Source of the DNA: Vitis vinifera
Lineage: Eukaryota; Streptophyta; Magnoliopsida; Vitales; Vitaceae
DNA length: 64,000 bases
Assembly (NCBI RefSeq): GCF_030704535.1
Contig: NC_081807.1
Span: 3,947,001-4,011,000 of the forward strand
Direction: 5' to 3'
Of the stretch, positions 46,542 through 59,262 are shown piece by piece. A model generated the notes under the pieces. That model did not search any database. It was given only the letters and a program-made list of their open reading frames with translations, and was not told the origin of the DNA. The position numbers and the translations under genes were made by a program. Positions within the stretch are counted from its first letter, which is position 1. Each line of letters opens with the position of its first letter.

Positions 46542-48190
46542 CTGAATAAAATATGCTGTACACATTTAATAATTAGAAGATCAATTAACATGCACAGAAA
46601 CTAACCACACAACGACAATGGTATTAACAATAATTTTTATAAGAAACATTTCCTCGTCACAGTCAGTGATCACCTAACTAAACAACAGAACATTCATCAG
46701 TTTTCAACTAAAGGAACTCGTAATTTTGCATGGCTGAGACATTCAAATATCAAGACTGATCAAAAGAAAAAGATTCAAAATATGAGTCTATCTCAATCCT
46801 TTCAAACATAATTTTCAGGAAAAGTATTGCCCTACTTAAAGGCGATCCAACACCTGGAAGCATCTCTTTTTCAAAAACTTGCATCTAATGTCTACAAACA
46901 TCATCTGAGAAAAATGTCCCAAAATAGTGGGAGGTTAAACTTGTATTCATACATGTTTAACATTTGTATGATTCACTGGAGGAGAATTTAAGAACAATAT
47001 TGTCACATTCTTGATTTCCAGGTCAGGAAAATGCTACATCTTTCTCTAGGTAATTTGTACACTAAAAAACCTATATGGTTAGGCCGTGTTTGAGTTGGTT
47101 TTTGGAAGCTAAAAGCACTTTCTAGAGTCCAATAAGAGCTTTTCTATGTGTTTAAGTAGATTTATTAAAAGAGCTTCCAACTTGAAACAAAACATATCAC
47201 AGAAGAAGGACAATGATGCTTCTTGTGATAGCCTAAGAGGCCAAAAAAAAGAGAGGTCCCAGGTATTGTCTATTAGTAAAATAAAGATGAACTTACAATC
47301 ACAAATTTATCAGTCTGCACCCAAGTGCCAAATACTATAAAGGCCACGTTTGGTTTATGTGTTTCGACAGTTTTTTTAGAATGGGAATAGAAATAAAAAA
47401 TTAATTAGAGTGGAAACATATACCACTCTCCCTAAGATTTTGATTCCTTTCTTTTATAGGTATTACTTCAATTCGCATCTTATTTCCATTCCTTTTTGCA
47501 CGAGCCAAACACAATCTAAAAATAGATTCAAATTTAGAAAGAGAGGTCAACCCAAACCAAACTAAAACATAAACATGAATCTCACAAACAAGAACGCAAC
47601 ATAGTTTTATTCATCGGAAGCCGATCAATAAATTCCCCAGATTAATCAAAATTGCTCTCGTATGATTTCTTGAACTTCCGTTAATACATCAAAACCCTAG
47701 GTTGATATAGACAGAATGTGCCATCCAAAAGCCCTACGATGGATGGAACATGTCAAAATCAAAGCCCTAAAAACCTTCTATCATCGAAACACATGAATTT
47801 CTTGTCAGAGGCATAATATACCCAAAAAAAAAAAAAAAAATCGACTTAAAAAATTTCCTGAAGTTCTATGCAAAGTCGAAATAACAGATTAGCAACTTCA
47901 GAGACCTTTCAAAAATTTCCCAAAAACAGCAACTAAAATAAAGTCTAAAACAACAAACCTAGAACCAAAGAAAACCAGGGAAAAAAAATACAAAAAAAGA
48001 AAAAGAAAAAGATATATAATTCTATACACATAGGCTAATTTAAAACGAAGAAGAATTCAAGCATACCTAAAAATACAGAGAAAGAGAGCGAGAGCGAGAG
48101 TTGGTCGTGGTTGATGGAGGCAAAAGCAATTTGAAGTTGAGGTTCAAGTTCAAGTTCAAGCGGAGAGCGGGAGTTAGTTATTGTTACAAT
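46542..48190 (-). promoter_or_regulatory. bZIP 5'-UTR intron and leader
   Basis: On the minus strand the leader near 48067-48190 is rich in CT/CTCGCT words and ends at a GT donor (ttag|gtatgc, 48067/48066). The intron runs to the acceptor ttattcag at about 46542. A long 5'-UTR intron is common in this family and may affect expression. A small MITE lies inside at 47340-47516. Confidence 0.6.
47340..47516. repeat. Short hAT-like MITE in the bZIP leader intron
   Basis: The left end (aggccacgtttggttta) and right end (gcacgagccaaacacaatct) are imperfect inverted copies around TGTTTGG. The unit is about 177 bp and non-coding. Confidence 0.45.
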
Positions 48191-49440
48191 TCAGAAACGG
48201 ATATGACCCCTCTTTTTTTCTTTGTCCTTTCTTAGCCGTAGGATCCGCCCGATGCGGCATATAAACAGTTTACAACCGTTGGATTGTAATTGGCACGCTT
48301 AAAGAATAACGATGTGGGACAACATAAATAGTAACTACTTAATTAGTACAATTAGGACAGTTCCCAACTTATCAGAACCATTAGTTTTTCTAGATATAAC
48401 GTTTCTTTTACCTTATTTTTTATTTATTTTTTTATTTTCTATTTTCTATTTTAAAAAATGGACAAAATTACTTTTGTACTATACCACCGCCCATACCATG
48501 TCTGGTTCCCACCTTTCTTTTTTTTTCCTTACTTTTTTTTTCTACTTTTTCAAAAGTTTTTTTTTAACCCCTAAATCACCTCTAAATTCATCCTCAATGT
48601 TTCATATATTTTTAAAATAAATATTTCTCAAAACTCACATGAAACAATAAATCCTAAATCCTAGATATATTCATGGAAAAAAAATCTAATAGAATTTTTT
48701 TCCGATATGGTATTTTGGGTATATTGAAAATAATTAGATTTGGATATGTAGAGAAACTCATTAATATCATAAAATTTTAAAAGTTATTATTTTTTTATGT
48801 AAAATTTAATATTTTTTTATACAAAAAGACATTATAGTTATTTTTTGGGAAAAATCTGAAATTAAAAAAAAAAATTAAAATTGTGTTTGACAAATTATTT
48901 TTTATTTCTTATTTTTTAAGAATCATTAACAAAAAATTTAAAATAAATTTATAAAAATTAAGAAACAAAATTACGGTCTCGTTTAGATTTACCTTTTTTT
49001 AGAAAAAGAAAGTAATAATAATTTTGCTTATCTTATGTTCTTAAAATTATTTTAAAAAATTTTAAATTTTAAGATAAAAAAGTTAATACCTCATTTTTAA
49101 ATGGAATAGTAAACGTATCTAAACAAATTAGTGTTAAAAATGTTTGTTTATTTATATGAAAACTTTGAAAAGGGACGATTAATTCATATGTTTTCTAGTT
49201 AAGGTCCAAGGAAGAAGTCTTAAAAAGGGACAAAATAACAATCCAAAATTGAAAAAAAAAAAAAAAAAAAAACCCAAAGTCTTCTAAAACCCAATTAGGA
49301 AAGGTCTAAGGTCCATAGCTGTACAATTTTTTTATTTTATTTTTATATTTTTGGTAGTTTTTTCTTTAGGCTTATGTGGGTAATCATGATTGGCTGTTCC
49401 CAAAAGAAATAAATATTGTAATCTCATCACATCTCTGCAG
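48191..49440. other. Shared intergenic region between bZIP (-) and DeSI (+)
   Basis: The two genes are divergent, so both promoters must lie here. The middle (about 48400-49300) is A/T low-complexity DNA. No gene or clear element seen; a run of about 22 A occurs near 49250-49272. Confidence 0.5.
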
Positions 49441-49595
49441 ATTCCAAGGGGAACTTCACCAAAGATCTAAGCAGCAAAGAGGGAAGCATGGATCCATGCT
49501 TTTGTTACACTATGCAAATACAGACAAGTTTTATAATTAAATAAAAATAAAAATATTATATTTTTATAGGAATTGTTGTTGCCAAGGCAAAGATG

Positions 49596-49609
49596 AAACG
49601 ATGTCGTTT
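49596..49609. promoter_or_regulatory. AAACGA-TG-TCGTTT palindrome in the DeSI promoter
   Basis: A perfect 6-bp-arm inverted repeat with a 2-bp spacer lies within the likely DeSI promoter or leader. Similar AAACG/CGTTT pairs occur at 58876-58961 before the quinone reductase gene. Confidence 0.4.
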
Positions 49610-49912
49610 AATCTTTACTTGGAATATTCACTGTTTCTTTCAGAGCTGGTCTAAAAGAAAGTCAATGTCTTCACCTATGGGGCCTCAGGCTTCATTTTTT
49701 TCTTTTCTTTTTCTTTTTGTTCTGTTTCTTTTCTAGTTGTCCTTTAAAAGAACAGTGTCTCAGTTCTACAGCTTTCATCTTTGTCAGAAAACAATGTGTG
49801 TTTCGGTCATGTAGACTACATTTTCAGGTGCTATCTCTGCTCTGAAAATGGTGGTTTTGCATGTTGGTGAAGACATTCCCTTCGCATTTTAATGGGTGTC
49901 CCCTCCAACAAG

Positions 49913-51681
49913 GTAACCGGGTCTCTCTGATTTTCAGTCTTCTGTAATGGGTCTGTGTTAGTTTCTCTGGTTTGTGTTATTTTTGATTAATTTCTATGCC
50001 TATTTTCTTTGTTAATATTATCTTCTTTATGTTTGGGTAGGACCAGTGGCTACCTTTCCATTCTTTAGCCATTTTATTTTTGGGTTTTCTCATGAAATTG
50101 TTCTTCTTTCTTCAAAGATCACATTAACTTTTTCTTCTTCCTTGAAAATGTGTTGGGTGTTCAGTTGCTCATCCTCCTTATGGGTTTTTAATTTTATCTG
50201 TTCTTCAATTTATTGTGTGCAGTAAGAATATCTGTCTCCACTTTTTCCTTCTCTGTTCCTAACATACTGCTTGGAAGTCCATTCATTATTTCCTTTGAAA
50301 AAGCAAACATTTGAAGTTTTCATTTTGGGAATATCTGAGGATGTAACATGGTAGGCTTTGAATTTCTTCATGTCTGGGCTTTGTTTGGCTACTTAGAAGA
50401 AGTAGATGTTGAAGGTCTTATTGGACAATCCCTAATAGCAGTTGTTGGCACAGCACAAAAAGATAGTTATTTTGATAATAAGAAGTCTGCACTTCTTTGA
50501 AATGATGGAAAATGGCATGCCAAATGGGATGTAAATACATGCTTCGTTCAGCCCATGTCTTGTATATTTTGCAACCTAAATAACCAGCAGCATCATTTAT
50601 CAGAGTGAACACATTTCTTTTCTGGACTTTGTTGGCTGAAATTATCAGAATCTTAACTCATGTGGTGGTGCATAAAGATTTGTAATTGCTAATTGTTGAT
50701 GTTCCACATTTTGTGATTATTCTCAAATTTGTGGAGCAACAAGTTTTCAATTAGGGTCGATTCGATTTCCGAGCTGTAATGGTTGTTTAAGATTTCTCTT
50801 CTTTTGTATTGCTCTGCAGACCCAATATCCAAAACTAAGGATATTTCAGTCTTAAATATGCATTTTGGTAAAACAATTCATGCTAGGGATAAGGTTAGAA
50901 TTGACGGTTGAATCCCAAGTGGATGACTCTTAAGATGTAGGTCATGTTTGGTTCCTAGAAAATTTGAGGGAAAGAAAATGGAGAGGAAAAATATGAGGAA
51001 AAGAAAAAGGCAATGAAAACTTATCAATTTTTTTTCCTATTTGGATGTCTATGGAAAAGTTGAGGGAGGGAAAGAAAATTAAATTGTTGAGCAATGCACC
51101 TTTCCCAAACTTTCCTCACTTTTATCTAAAGAAAACGGGGAAGAAAATATTTTAGCATTTTCCTCCCTCTTTTCCTTATTATTTTTTTTCTTACTTTTTT
51201 CCATGACATCCAAACATGAGAAAATCATTATTCTTAGCATTTTTTTCTTTCTTTAGTACTTTCCAAAACCAAATATAGCCATATGATTTTTAAAATCAGG
51301 TCTTACCAATAAACTTTCAGTCTTAAAATATGCATATTGGCAAAACAATTCATATTAAAGATAACATTTGGCTTCAAAATGGAAACAAAGTGGATGGTAT
51401 GATTCATTTAAGATGTATGATTTTCTAAATCAGGTCTTACCCATTGGGAGGATGAATTTATTCACTATCTTGCCTAGAAACCATGGAAGCTGGTGTGCAA
51501 AAATTGCCTATGAACAAATTAAATGTTACTTCTTTACACTGAAATGTTTCATACTATTTTGTATGTGTGCTAACTAAGATATGGCTCTCGATGACATTTT
51601 TTAGAAATTTGATTATAGTCACTTATTACTCTGGTTATTTTATGTGAAATCATCAATATTTTATCTTTCTGTATTTCACAG
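49913..51681 (+). other. 5'-UTR intron of the DeSI gene
   Basis: A donor (caag|gtaacc near 49912) and an acceptor (tttcacag at 51674-51681) would join a leader exon ending about 49912 to the exon holding the ATG. The interior is T-rich and holds a family C MITE (50939-51280). No coding sequence. Confidence 0.5.
50939..51280. repeat. hAT-like MITE (family C) in the DeSI leader intron
   Basis: The left end is ggtcatgtttggttcctag and the right end is actttccaaaaccaaatatag. These form an inverted repeat beginning at the TGTTTGGTT core. The interior is A/G-rich in its left half and T/C-rich in its right half, so it could fold as one long hairpin. Confidence 0.6.
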
Positions 51682-51728
51682 GTTGGCACCGGGCATTGAT
51701 TAGTTCCAGGTTGCAGCCTCAAGGAAAC

Positions 51729-53374
51729 ATGAAATCGGGATCAAAGAAGCAATGGAACTCCATAGTACCTTTTCGGTTGAGGGGCAAATCAGCCACTCGC
51801 TTTTGCATGTACCCCAAAGTAAAGTCAGCTGGCCGTAGCCCAGGAAATACACCAGTTTATCTAAATGTGTATGACTTGACAGCCATCAATGGCTATGTCT
51901 ACTGGGCAGGCCTTGGTGTCTTCCACTCTGGTGTGGAAGGTCAGCTGCCCTCTCTATTTTGATGCTTCTGCTTCATCTTTGAATATATAGAAATTACCTT
52001 AGTAATAGCCTACCATAACATGTCTAGAAGATTATTACACTGTTGATGTGTAACTGTTCTAATCATGTTTCTCCACACCCATTTATTTTCATTTGAAAGA
52101 AAATATTACAATAACAAAATCAAACATATAAGGTTTATGATTTAATTGAAATGGTGGCACTATAAGGAGTAAAATGTCTCCATATAGCTTTTGCAATCAT
52201 TTTTCATATGTTATCATATAAGACCTATATTGGTATTATTTTTTCTCAAATTTATTTTGGTTGTCAAGTCTTTTTGTTAGTTAGTGAATGGATTAGGCAT
52301 GCCTCATTTTAGCATGTGTAGGTAAATGAATTACAAAATACATATGGCTCTAATAGAATCACCTCAAGTAGTTGAGATGAAGGCTCTGTGAATTAGTTGA
52401 GATTTACATGTATAGATGCAGGACGCTACCCCATACATATATTAAATGCAGACATCAACTATCTGCAAGACTGACAGTTAGGACACTGTCTAGGTTTAGA
52501 TGTGAGGGCAGTTTTTGATTTTGGCAATTTTACTGTCTTTTTTTTTTTTTTTTTTAATCTCTATGTTGGAATAGATATCTGATTTGCATGTGCATATTGA
52601 CAGTTCATGGTGTAGAGTATGCCTTTGGAGCCCATGACTACCCAACAAGTGGTGTTTTTGAGGTTGAACCCCGGCAATGTCCTGGCTTCAAGTTTAGGAA
52701 GGCAATTTTCATGGGCACTACATGCTTGGACCCTGGTCAATTTAGAGAGTTCATGGAGCGTTACTCGGCGAATTACAATGGGGATACATATCACTTGATT
52801 ATTAAGAACTGCAACCATTTCTGTGAGGATATCTGTAACAAGCTGACTGGGAACCGAATTCCAAAATGGGTCAATCGACTAGCAAGAATAGGTATTTTGC
52901 ACAGCACCTCTACTGATCTCACACCATCTATTACTTTGACATTAACTTGAGCCTCAATTATAAGTTGGTTTTGGTGATTGTTAAGCAAACTATCCTTTGC
53001 CATATGCCTAAAAGTGCCTTGCTTCTACAAAACACTCAGCTGTGACCATTGAGGGTTGTCACTTTCTTATATTCTTCATATACCCATATTTCATGTTCCA
53101 TTCATCTTTCTCTTTTCCTTTCCTTGTAGGTTCACTTTGCAACTGCATACTCCCTCAGGCCCTTAAGGCTTCTGCGGTGCGACACAAGCCCAATTTCCGA
53201 AACTACGAAATTGAAAAGAAGAAGCTGAGAACTGCCTTTAGTTGCTTGTCATCAATCTCAATGCATCAGAAGGAAGTATCGTTATCTTCATTATTTCTGC
53301 ACTCTCACTACAAAGGCTGCCTACCGCCATGGGAGTTGAAAACATCAAAAAACAGCAGATTGAAAGAAGGGTAA
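51729..53374 (+). CDS. DeSI/PPPDE-type deSUMOylating-like isopeptidase
   Basis: Coding exons are 51729-51939, 52604-52891 and 53130-53374 with GT-AG introns, giving 247 residues; the ATG lies soon after the leader-intron acceptor. The PPPDE fold is clear: VYLNVYDLTAINGYVYWAGL, GVFHSGVEVHGVEYAFGAHD with catalytic His66, and YHLIIKNCNHFCEDICNKLT with catalytic Cys140. Plant members are thiol isopeptidases thought to act on SUMO or ubiquitin. The C-terminus (FSCLSSISM, then CLPPWELK) is a conserved, Ser-rich, probably flexible tail of the plant subfamily. No signal peptide or membrane segment is seen. Confidence 0.93.
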
Positions 53375-53855
53375 GAAGACATCCATTAAGCAGTCTTCGC
53401 CATGTTGATGCTTTTGATAATTTCATGAACCTCTAGGCTCTAAGAGGGCAAAAACTGGGCAAGGTTGCTATTTTGCGTGTTAATGCAGAAAGCTTTTGAA
53501 CTTCCATTTTACCTTTTCCTCTGTGCTGTACTATGTTTTTGGACTGGTGATTGTGGATTTGCTAGATTTATATTGTAATGTCATTGATCTTGATATGCTA
53601 AGTTACATTTTCATAGCAGAAGAAATGGATGGCTGCATTCTTCTCAAACCATCTTTGACCTATAACGGTTTTTATTTTTTATTTTTTAGTGGTCTGAATA
53701 TTCTCTGCTTATGTATTTCAAACCCTGCAAACCCAGTTGAAGAGTACTCTCTCTAGACTCCTGATGTACTACATATCAATGTAGGCAAATTTTTGGGAGG
53801 GGACAAATAGGTTTAGTGGAAGTAGAAGCCACAACTTGTGGAGGTAGTTTAAGAA
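53375..53855 (+). other. DeSI 3' UTR and flank
   Basis: Non-coding sequence follows the stop. Frames here do not match the family. The region ends at the copia insertion site (aagaa). Confidence 0.5.
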
Positions 53856-56200
53856 TGTAGAAGAGTGTAAATAATTTTTTATTTTATTTTATTTTATTCT
53901 ATTAGTCTTATATTTTTGGGAAGAGTCTTATTGGGATTGTGCTAGTAGAGTCCCATTCTTTTTATAAGTAGAATCCCCTTCCACTTTGAGTTTTGTTTTG
54001 ATTACAAGCATATTCTTATTGGGATTGTGTTAGTGGCCTATAAAAGCAGGTCACCCCACACTCTCTATATATGAATACCAATTTATCAAACAATTTTTCA
54101 GAGAATTTTTTAGAGAGTTTTTTAGGGAGTATTTTCATACATCTATTTGGAGGAATTTTTTTCAATACCCGAGCCCTACACATCTTGCTTACAAAGTGCA
54201 TCCAAGGCAAGATCTGGCTGTTGAATTTTGGAGGTAGACCATTGGTACCCTAGTGTATCGAGTTCGTCTTCGAGGAGGGTGGATTTATTTCAAGGACAGT
54301 GTTTGTCATGTATCAGTCGATAAGTTTTTCTTCTTATTAATTTTGTTCTTTGTTTGTGTCTTTTGGGCTAGTCATTTGTTTCCATACTCTTAAATCCAAC
54401 AATCTAGAAATAAATCCAAATGGAAGCTTCTCTAGTTCACACCCGTCCTGACACCTCTAAAATTGATCCCTTCAATGAGACATTCTTTAAGAAATGAAAG
54501 GAAAGAGTTTTCTTTGCAATTGATGTAGTGAACTTGGAACACATTTTGATTGACCCAAAACCAGAAGATGGTTTTTATCTGTTACCAACCTGGGAAACAG
54601 GAAAGAAACAAGTTAGGCATGCTATTTTGAGTACCCTTTCTAATGAACTTTTTAATATTTATTGTCAATTTAAAGTTGCAAAAGAAATTTGGGGTGTAAT
54701 GTTGGTAAGTTCAGGAGTACCCTTGAACTTGTGGGGGGAAGCTATCCTATCCACATGTCATATTCAAAATGGAATACCTTCCAAGAAATTCCTAGGTTCT
54801 AAGTTTGAAATGAAAGATCTAGGAAAGATAGAGGTGGTTTTAGGAATTAAAATAACTAAAACACCTAATGGGCTTAAACTTTCTCAAGAGCATTATGTTG
54901 AAAAGATCCTAAGGAAGTTTGAACACTTTGATTGTAAACCAGTGTCAACTCCTTATGATCCTAGCTCACAGCTAAAGAAAAATAGAGAACATAGTATTGC
55001 CCAAATAGAGTATGCTTATATCATAGGGAGCCTAATGTACTTAATGAATTGTACCAGGCCTGACATTGCTTATGCAGTAGGTAGATTGAGTTGATGCATC
55101 CAAAGTCCTAATCAGGACCATTGGATTGTTGTTTGTAGAGTCCTTAAGTATTTGAGAGGCACCATTAACTATGGTTTGTGCTTTGGTGGATTTCCAAGTG
55201 TCCTTGAAGAATTTAGTGATGCAAATTGGATCTCGGATTCAGATGAGATGAAATCCATTAGTGGATATGTTTTCATCCTTAGTGGAAGTGCAGTTTCTTG
55301 GAAGTTTGCTAAGCAAACTTGCATTACTCGGTCTACTATAGAAGCTGAGTTTATTGCCTTAGAAAATGCAAGTTCTGAGGTCGAGTGGCTTAGAAACCTC
55401 TTAGCAGATATCCCTTTATGGACGAGACTAGCCCTCTCCCCGTCTGTGCCTATTTGTGATAACAAACTACAATTGCTAAAGCTAAGAGTAAAATATTTAA
55501 TGGGAATAACAGGCATTTACGCCTAAGGTACAATATTGTGCGGCAACTGCTTGAAACAGGGGTTATATCCTTAGAATTTGTGAGGTTAGAGTTGAATTTG
55601 ATCAATCCTTTGACCAAACCACTAAATAAGAAACTAGTGGAAGAAACATCGAGGGGGATGAGGCTTATGCCTATTACAGAAGTCAAGAGTGGTGGTAACC
55701 CAACCTATTGGAATGGAAATTCCATGAAGTAGGTTCATATGGGTAATAACAAATCACTTGTTGACTTGAGGTGATCTATCAACTCTAATTGTATGAGAGT
55801 CCATCTCTATGGTGTAAATAGAACGTATTCTACATTGATTAAGGTTGAGTGTTTACTCTTAATTCCTTATGGATGGAATGTTTAAATGCAGAACATACTT
55901 GATGGATTCACCTATATGAGAGTGGAGGTGGGACTGCTTCCTATGAGAACTTGGGTAGGTTCTTTAGAGCTTTCATGAATATCTAGGCAGGCCGCATGAC
56001 CTATTTGTGCCAACCCGTTTTGTACAACTCATAGTGAAATTGAGAAAACCAATGTGGATAAAAGTCTCTTGAGTTACATCAAGAAGCACTAGTTCATAGA
56101 AATTTCTTCACTGTGTTTTGTGATTCAATACTTATTTGTCCTAAGACTAGTTCATAGCCTTTAGGCACCGGTATTGATTCATTGGATTCTTTTTTCCTCA

Positions 56201-56263
<63 letters not shown>

Positions 56264-56812
56264 TACATTTACACTTTGTGGGGGATTGTAGGAAGAGTGT
56301 AAATAATTTTAAGTTTAATTTTATTTTATTCTATTAGTCTTATATTTTTGGGAAGAGTCCTATTGAGAATTATTTTTAATTTATTTTATTTTATTTTATT
56401 CTATTGGTTTTATATTTTTGGGAAGAGTCTTATTGAGATTGTGCTAGTAGAGTTTCATTCTTTTTATAAGTAAAATCCCCTTCCACTTTGAGTCTTGTTC
56501 TGATTACAAGTAGATTCCCATTGGGACTGTGTTAGTGGCCTATAAAAGTAGGTCACCTCTCACTCTTTATATATGAATACCAATTTTTCAAAGAAATTTA
56601 CAAAGAGTTTTTCAATACACATCTCGCTCACAGAGTGCACCCAAGGCGAGATCTGGTATCCTAGTGCACCAAGTTCGTTTTCGAGGAGGGTGAATCTATT
56701 TCAATGACAGTGTTTGTCATGCCTCAATCGATAAGTTTTTCTTCTTATTAATTCTTTTATTTGTTTGTGTTTTTTGGGCTAGTCATTCGTTTCCATACCC
56801 TTAAATCCAACA
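53856..56812 (+). mobile_element. Ty1/copia LTR retrotransposon, broken (fossil)
   Basis: The 5' LTR is 53856-54401 and the 3' LTR 56287-56812. Both start TGTAG and end CCAACA, and each has a TATA-like cctataaaag. The 5-bp target duplication aagaa lies at 53851-53855 and 56813-56817. A purine-rich tract (tttgtgggggat) precedes the 3' LTR. The internal region is only about 1.9 kb, far below the family norm. It contains gag-like sequence (about 54420-54715), then reverse-transcriptase-end and RNase H-like sequence (about 54720-55730) in the gene order of copia elements. It is clearly broken, with several breaks, and cannot move by itself. The LTRs differ noticeably, so the insertion is older than the 12.7-kb duplication. 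Confidence 0.9.
56203..56261. repeat. (TA)n microsatellite inside the copia element
   Basis: A pure TA dinucleotide run of about 58 bases lies shortly before the 3' LTR. Confidence 0.9.
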
Positions 56813-56817
56813 AAGAA

Positions 56818-59262
56818 TTGGGAGTTGGTTTAGGTACATGCCTTGCACAATGCTTTCAGAATCAAACCACTAAGATCATCAACCGGTCTCCTATCTGGTT
56901 TGGTTATCATCTTTGGCCCCTTTATGGCTTGAGTCGGAGAAGAACCATTTGACCCAACGATCAAACGGTACACCGCATGAAACAATGATGGATAAGACAC
57001 AAAATCTTATTCTTTTTAAGGAAATTCAAGTCCTTAGTAGTTTTACAACTTGAAACCAATGTAACATACTTTTCTTAACTTGTCACCTCTAAGATATGAC
57101 AACCCAATTCATTGGTTGAATAATTCATATAAATATGCACAAATGGTAGGATTCAAAACTTTACAAGATAATACTTCTTTTTGTTAGGAAAACAAGGAAA
57201 AAAATAATAAAAAATATATATGGTGTGTGTAGTACCACTCAAGATCATTTCGGGCGATATTTGGACAAAAACATTTGGGTATAAAACAATGTCGGACTAA
57301 TATTATCGAATAATGGGGTTCAAGGATGAACCACTAGGAGCATCGATACACAACGAGGGGTCATTTGGCACCCAACAATCAAATAACTCAGAAAAACCTT
57401 AATGAAAGTCTAACACCTCATTACTTGGTAAAAGTACAAACCTTCAAGGTTTTTAGGAAGTGCTTGTACAAATTAGGAGGTATGAGGTTCATAAGTTGAA
57501 AAGACAATACCAATAGAATGCTTCCCAAGGAAACACCACTTGTCGCCTGACACGTGCCACCTTGACCAATAGATGAAGTTTCCCAAGTTAGATTTGACAC
57601 AAGTTCCTTCACAAGGAAAAAGCCAACTACATGTCCACCAATCAACATCTACCAGAGAAAAACTATCAAGGCTAATGATATGCCAGCGAGAGAAGGGTAG
57701 AGGAAAAAAGGGAGAGGAATATCAAGCTTGAAGATTGGAGAAGTGTGAAGAGCTGGGGGTTATATTATATTGGTCCTAACAAAAAAGGTTGTTGACAGGC
57801 TTATCTACTGACAATCCAAATCCTCCGGACAGCCGTGCACGTGACATAATAGACTACTAATAGTATTTAATATTTATATATAAGTTATATAACATTATAT
57901 AGGTGAGCCAAAAGCCTCATAAAATTCTAGAATTCCCATAATTTCAAGACATTTTAATTGCTTACATTTTTATGACATTATTTTATATTTCTAATTCTTA
58001 TCATTTTTCATTCGTAACCATAAATTAAATAGTTCATCATGTCATCTTTAATCACCATAACTTTTATCTATGACTATAAAATACAATCATAAATTTTTTT
58101 TTTTAAAAAAAACATAAAGAATATGAAAAATTTACCACAAAGGTTGGTAAAAAATTAAAAATAAATAAAAATGCTTTAACAAAGTCTTATTACAAGTTCT
58201 TGTCACCTAATATTGTGTCTTCCTTTCACAAAGGAAACTTAAATTCTAAGAGTTACTTATAAAATTGTTTAAGCAACATGAAAAATCCGTAGAGCATGTC
58301 CTCATCCATGGTAGTTGGTCTCCTAATCTTTGATATGTAGAGTTCTCCCTATTTTGTTTGCTTCGGGTTTTCCTCCATCGTTGTTGTTGGTTTTATCACG
58401 TTCATTTTGTATCATTAAAAAAAAAAGAATTATTTTTGAGGTTTTATTTTTATTTACAAATAATAAAATTCAAATATGGACATGTTGATTACTATTACAA
58501 TGGAATGCGTTCGAGATGAGTAACCTCTATTTTGATTTATCTGATTCATAGAAAGTAATTTTTATCCTTATTTGAATAAATATTAAACGAGATTTAATGA
58601 GGTGAGAATTTTTATTTACCCAAATTTTAAAAAATAAATATATTTTATAAATAAGTAAAAATATCATAATTTTCATTATTGTATGTGTTAAAAATAAAAA
58701 ATTAAATTATTTGATATATAATCGAGATAGGATAAGACAATACCTTAACCCGCCCTAAACCTATCCTGTATTTAAAAAGAAAAAATTCAAACCACTCTCA
58801 TCTCGTTTATTTTAATTTCAAAATTAAAACTCTTTCCATGGTCATAAGACTCATAACTAATATTGAGGGGAGAGCAAAACGGTGCGTTTTAAACCGAGTA
58901 AACAGCGTGTCAAACACGTCGTTTTTATTTTATTGCAAGTACCATCAAACGACGACGTTTCAATCATTTCTGTCCACGAACAGAAAAAAAAAAATGCTGC
59001 CAGTAAAGATCTGAGACAGCTCAGACCTTACGCAGAAATTAGGTCAACTCTGACCTCAGATTAACTCATTCACTAATGCAAAATGATTTCATCTCGTACT
59101 CATCCTTACGATTGAATCAAACTATTTGATTCTCTAGCCGTGAATCCTGTGATATAGTATTCGAAACTCCATTCTCCTCGTACCGTTTCTTCACAAAAAT
59201 CAAACAGTTTTGACAGATTTTGAAAATAAGGTCAGAATTAAACCGTTTAATTTGGTCTGACC
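56818..59262. other. Intergenic DNA between the copia element and the quinone reductase gene
   Basis: No gene recognised. About 57200-57800 is less AT-rich and has open minus-strand frames without family resemblance. About 57850-58860 is AT-rich. From 58870 the composition changes to that of a promoter and 5' UTR. Confidence 0.45.
58876..58961. promoter_or_regulatory. Repeated AAACG/CGTTT palindromes in the quinone reductase promoter
   Basis: AAAACG-GTG-CGTTTT (58876-58890) and AAACG-ACGA-CGTTT (58948-58961) are inverted repeats flanking an ACGTCGTTTTT word (58916-58926). They lie 300-390 bp before the start codon. A function is inferred only from their density and position. Confidence 0.4.

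Noticed and set aside
57421-57648. Minus-strand frame of 75 codons
   Set aside because: No recognisable motif, no splice context and no similarity to a known family; likely chance.
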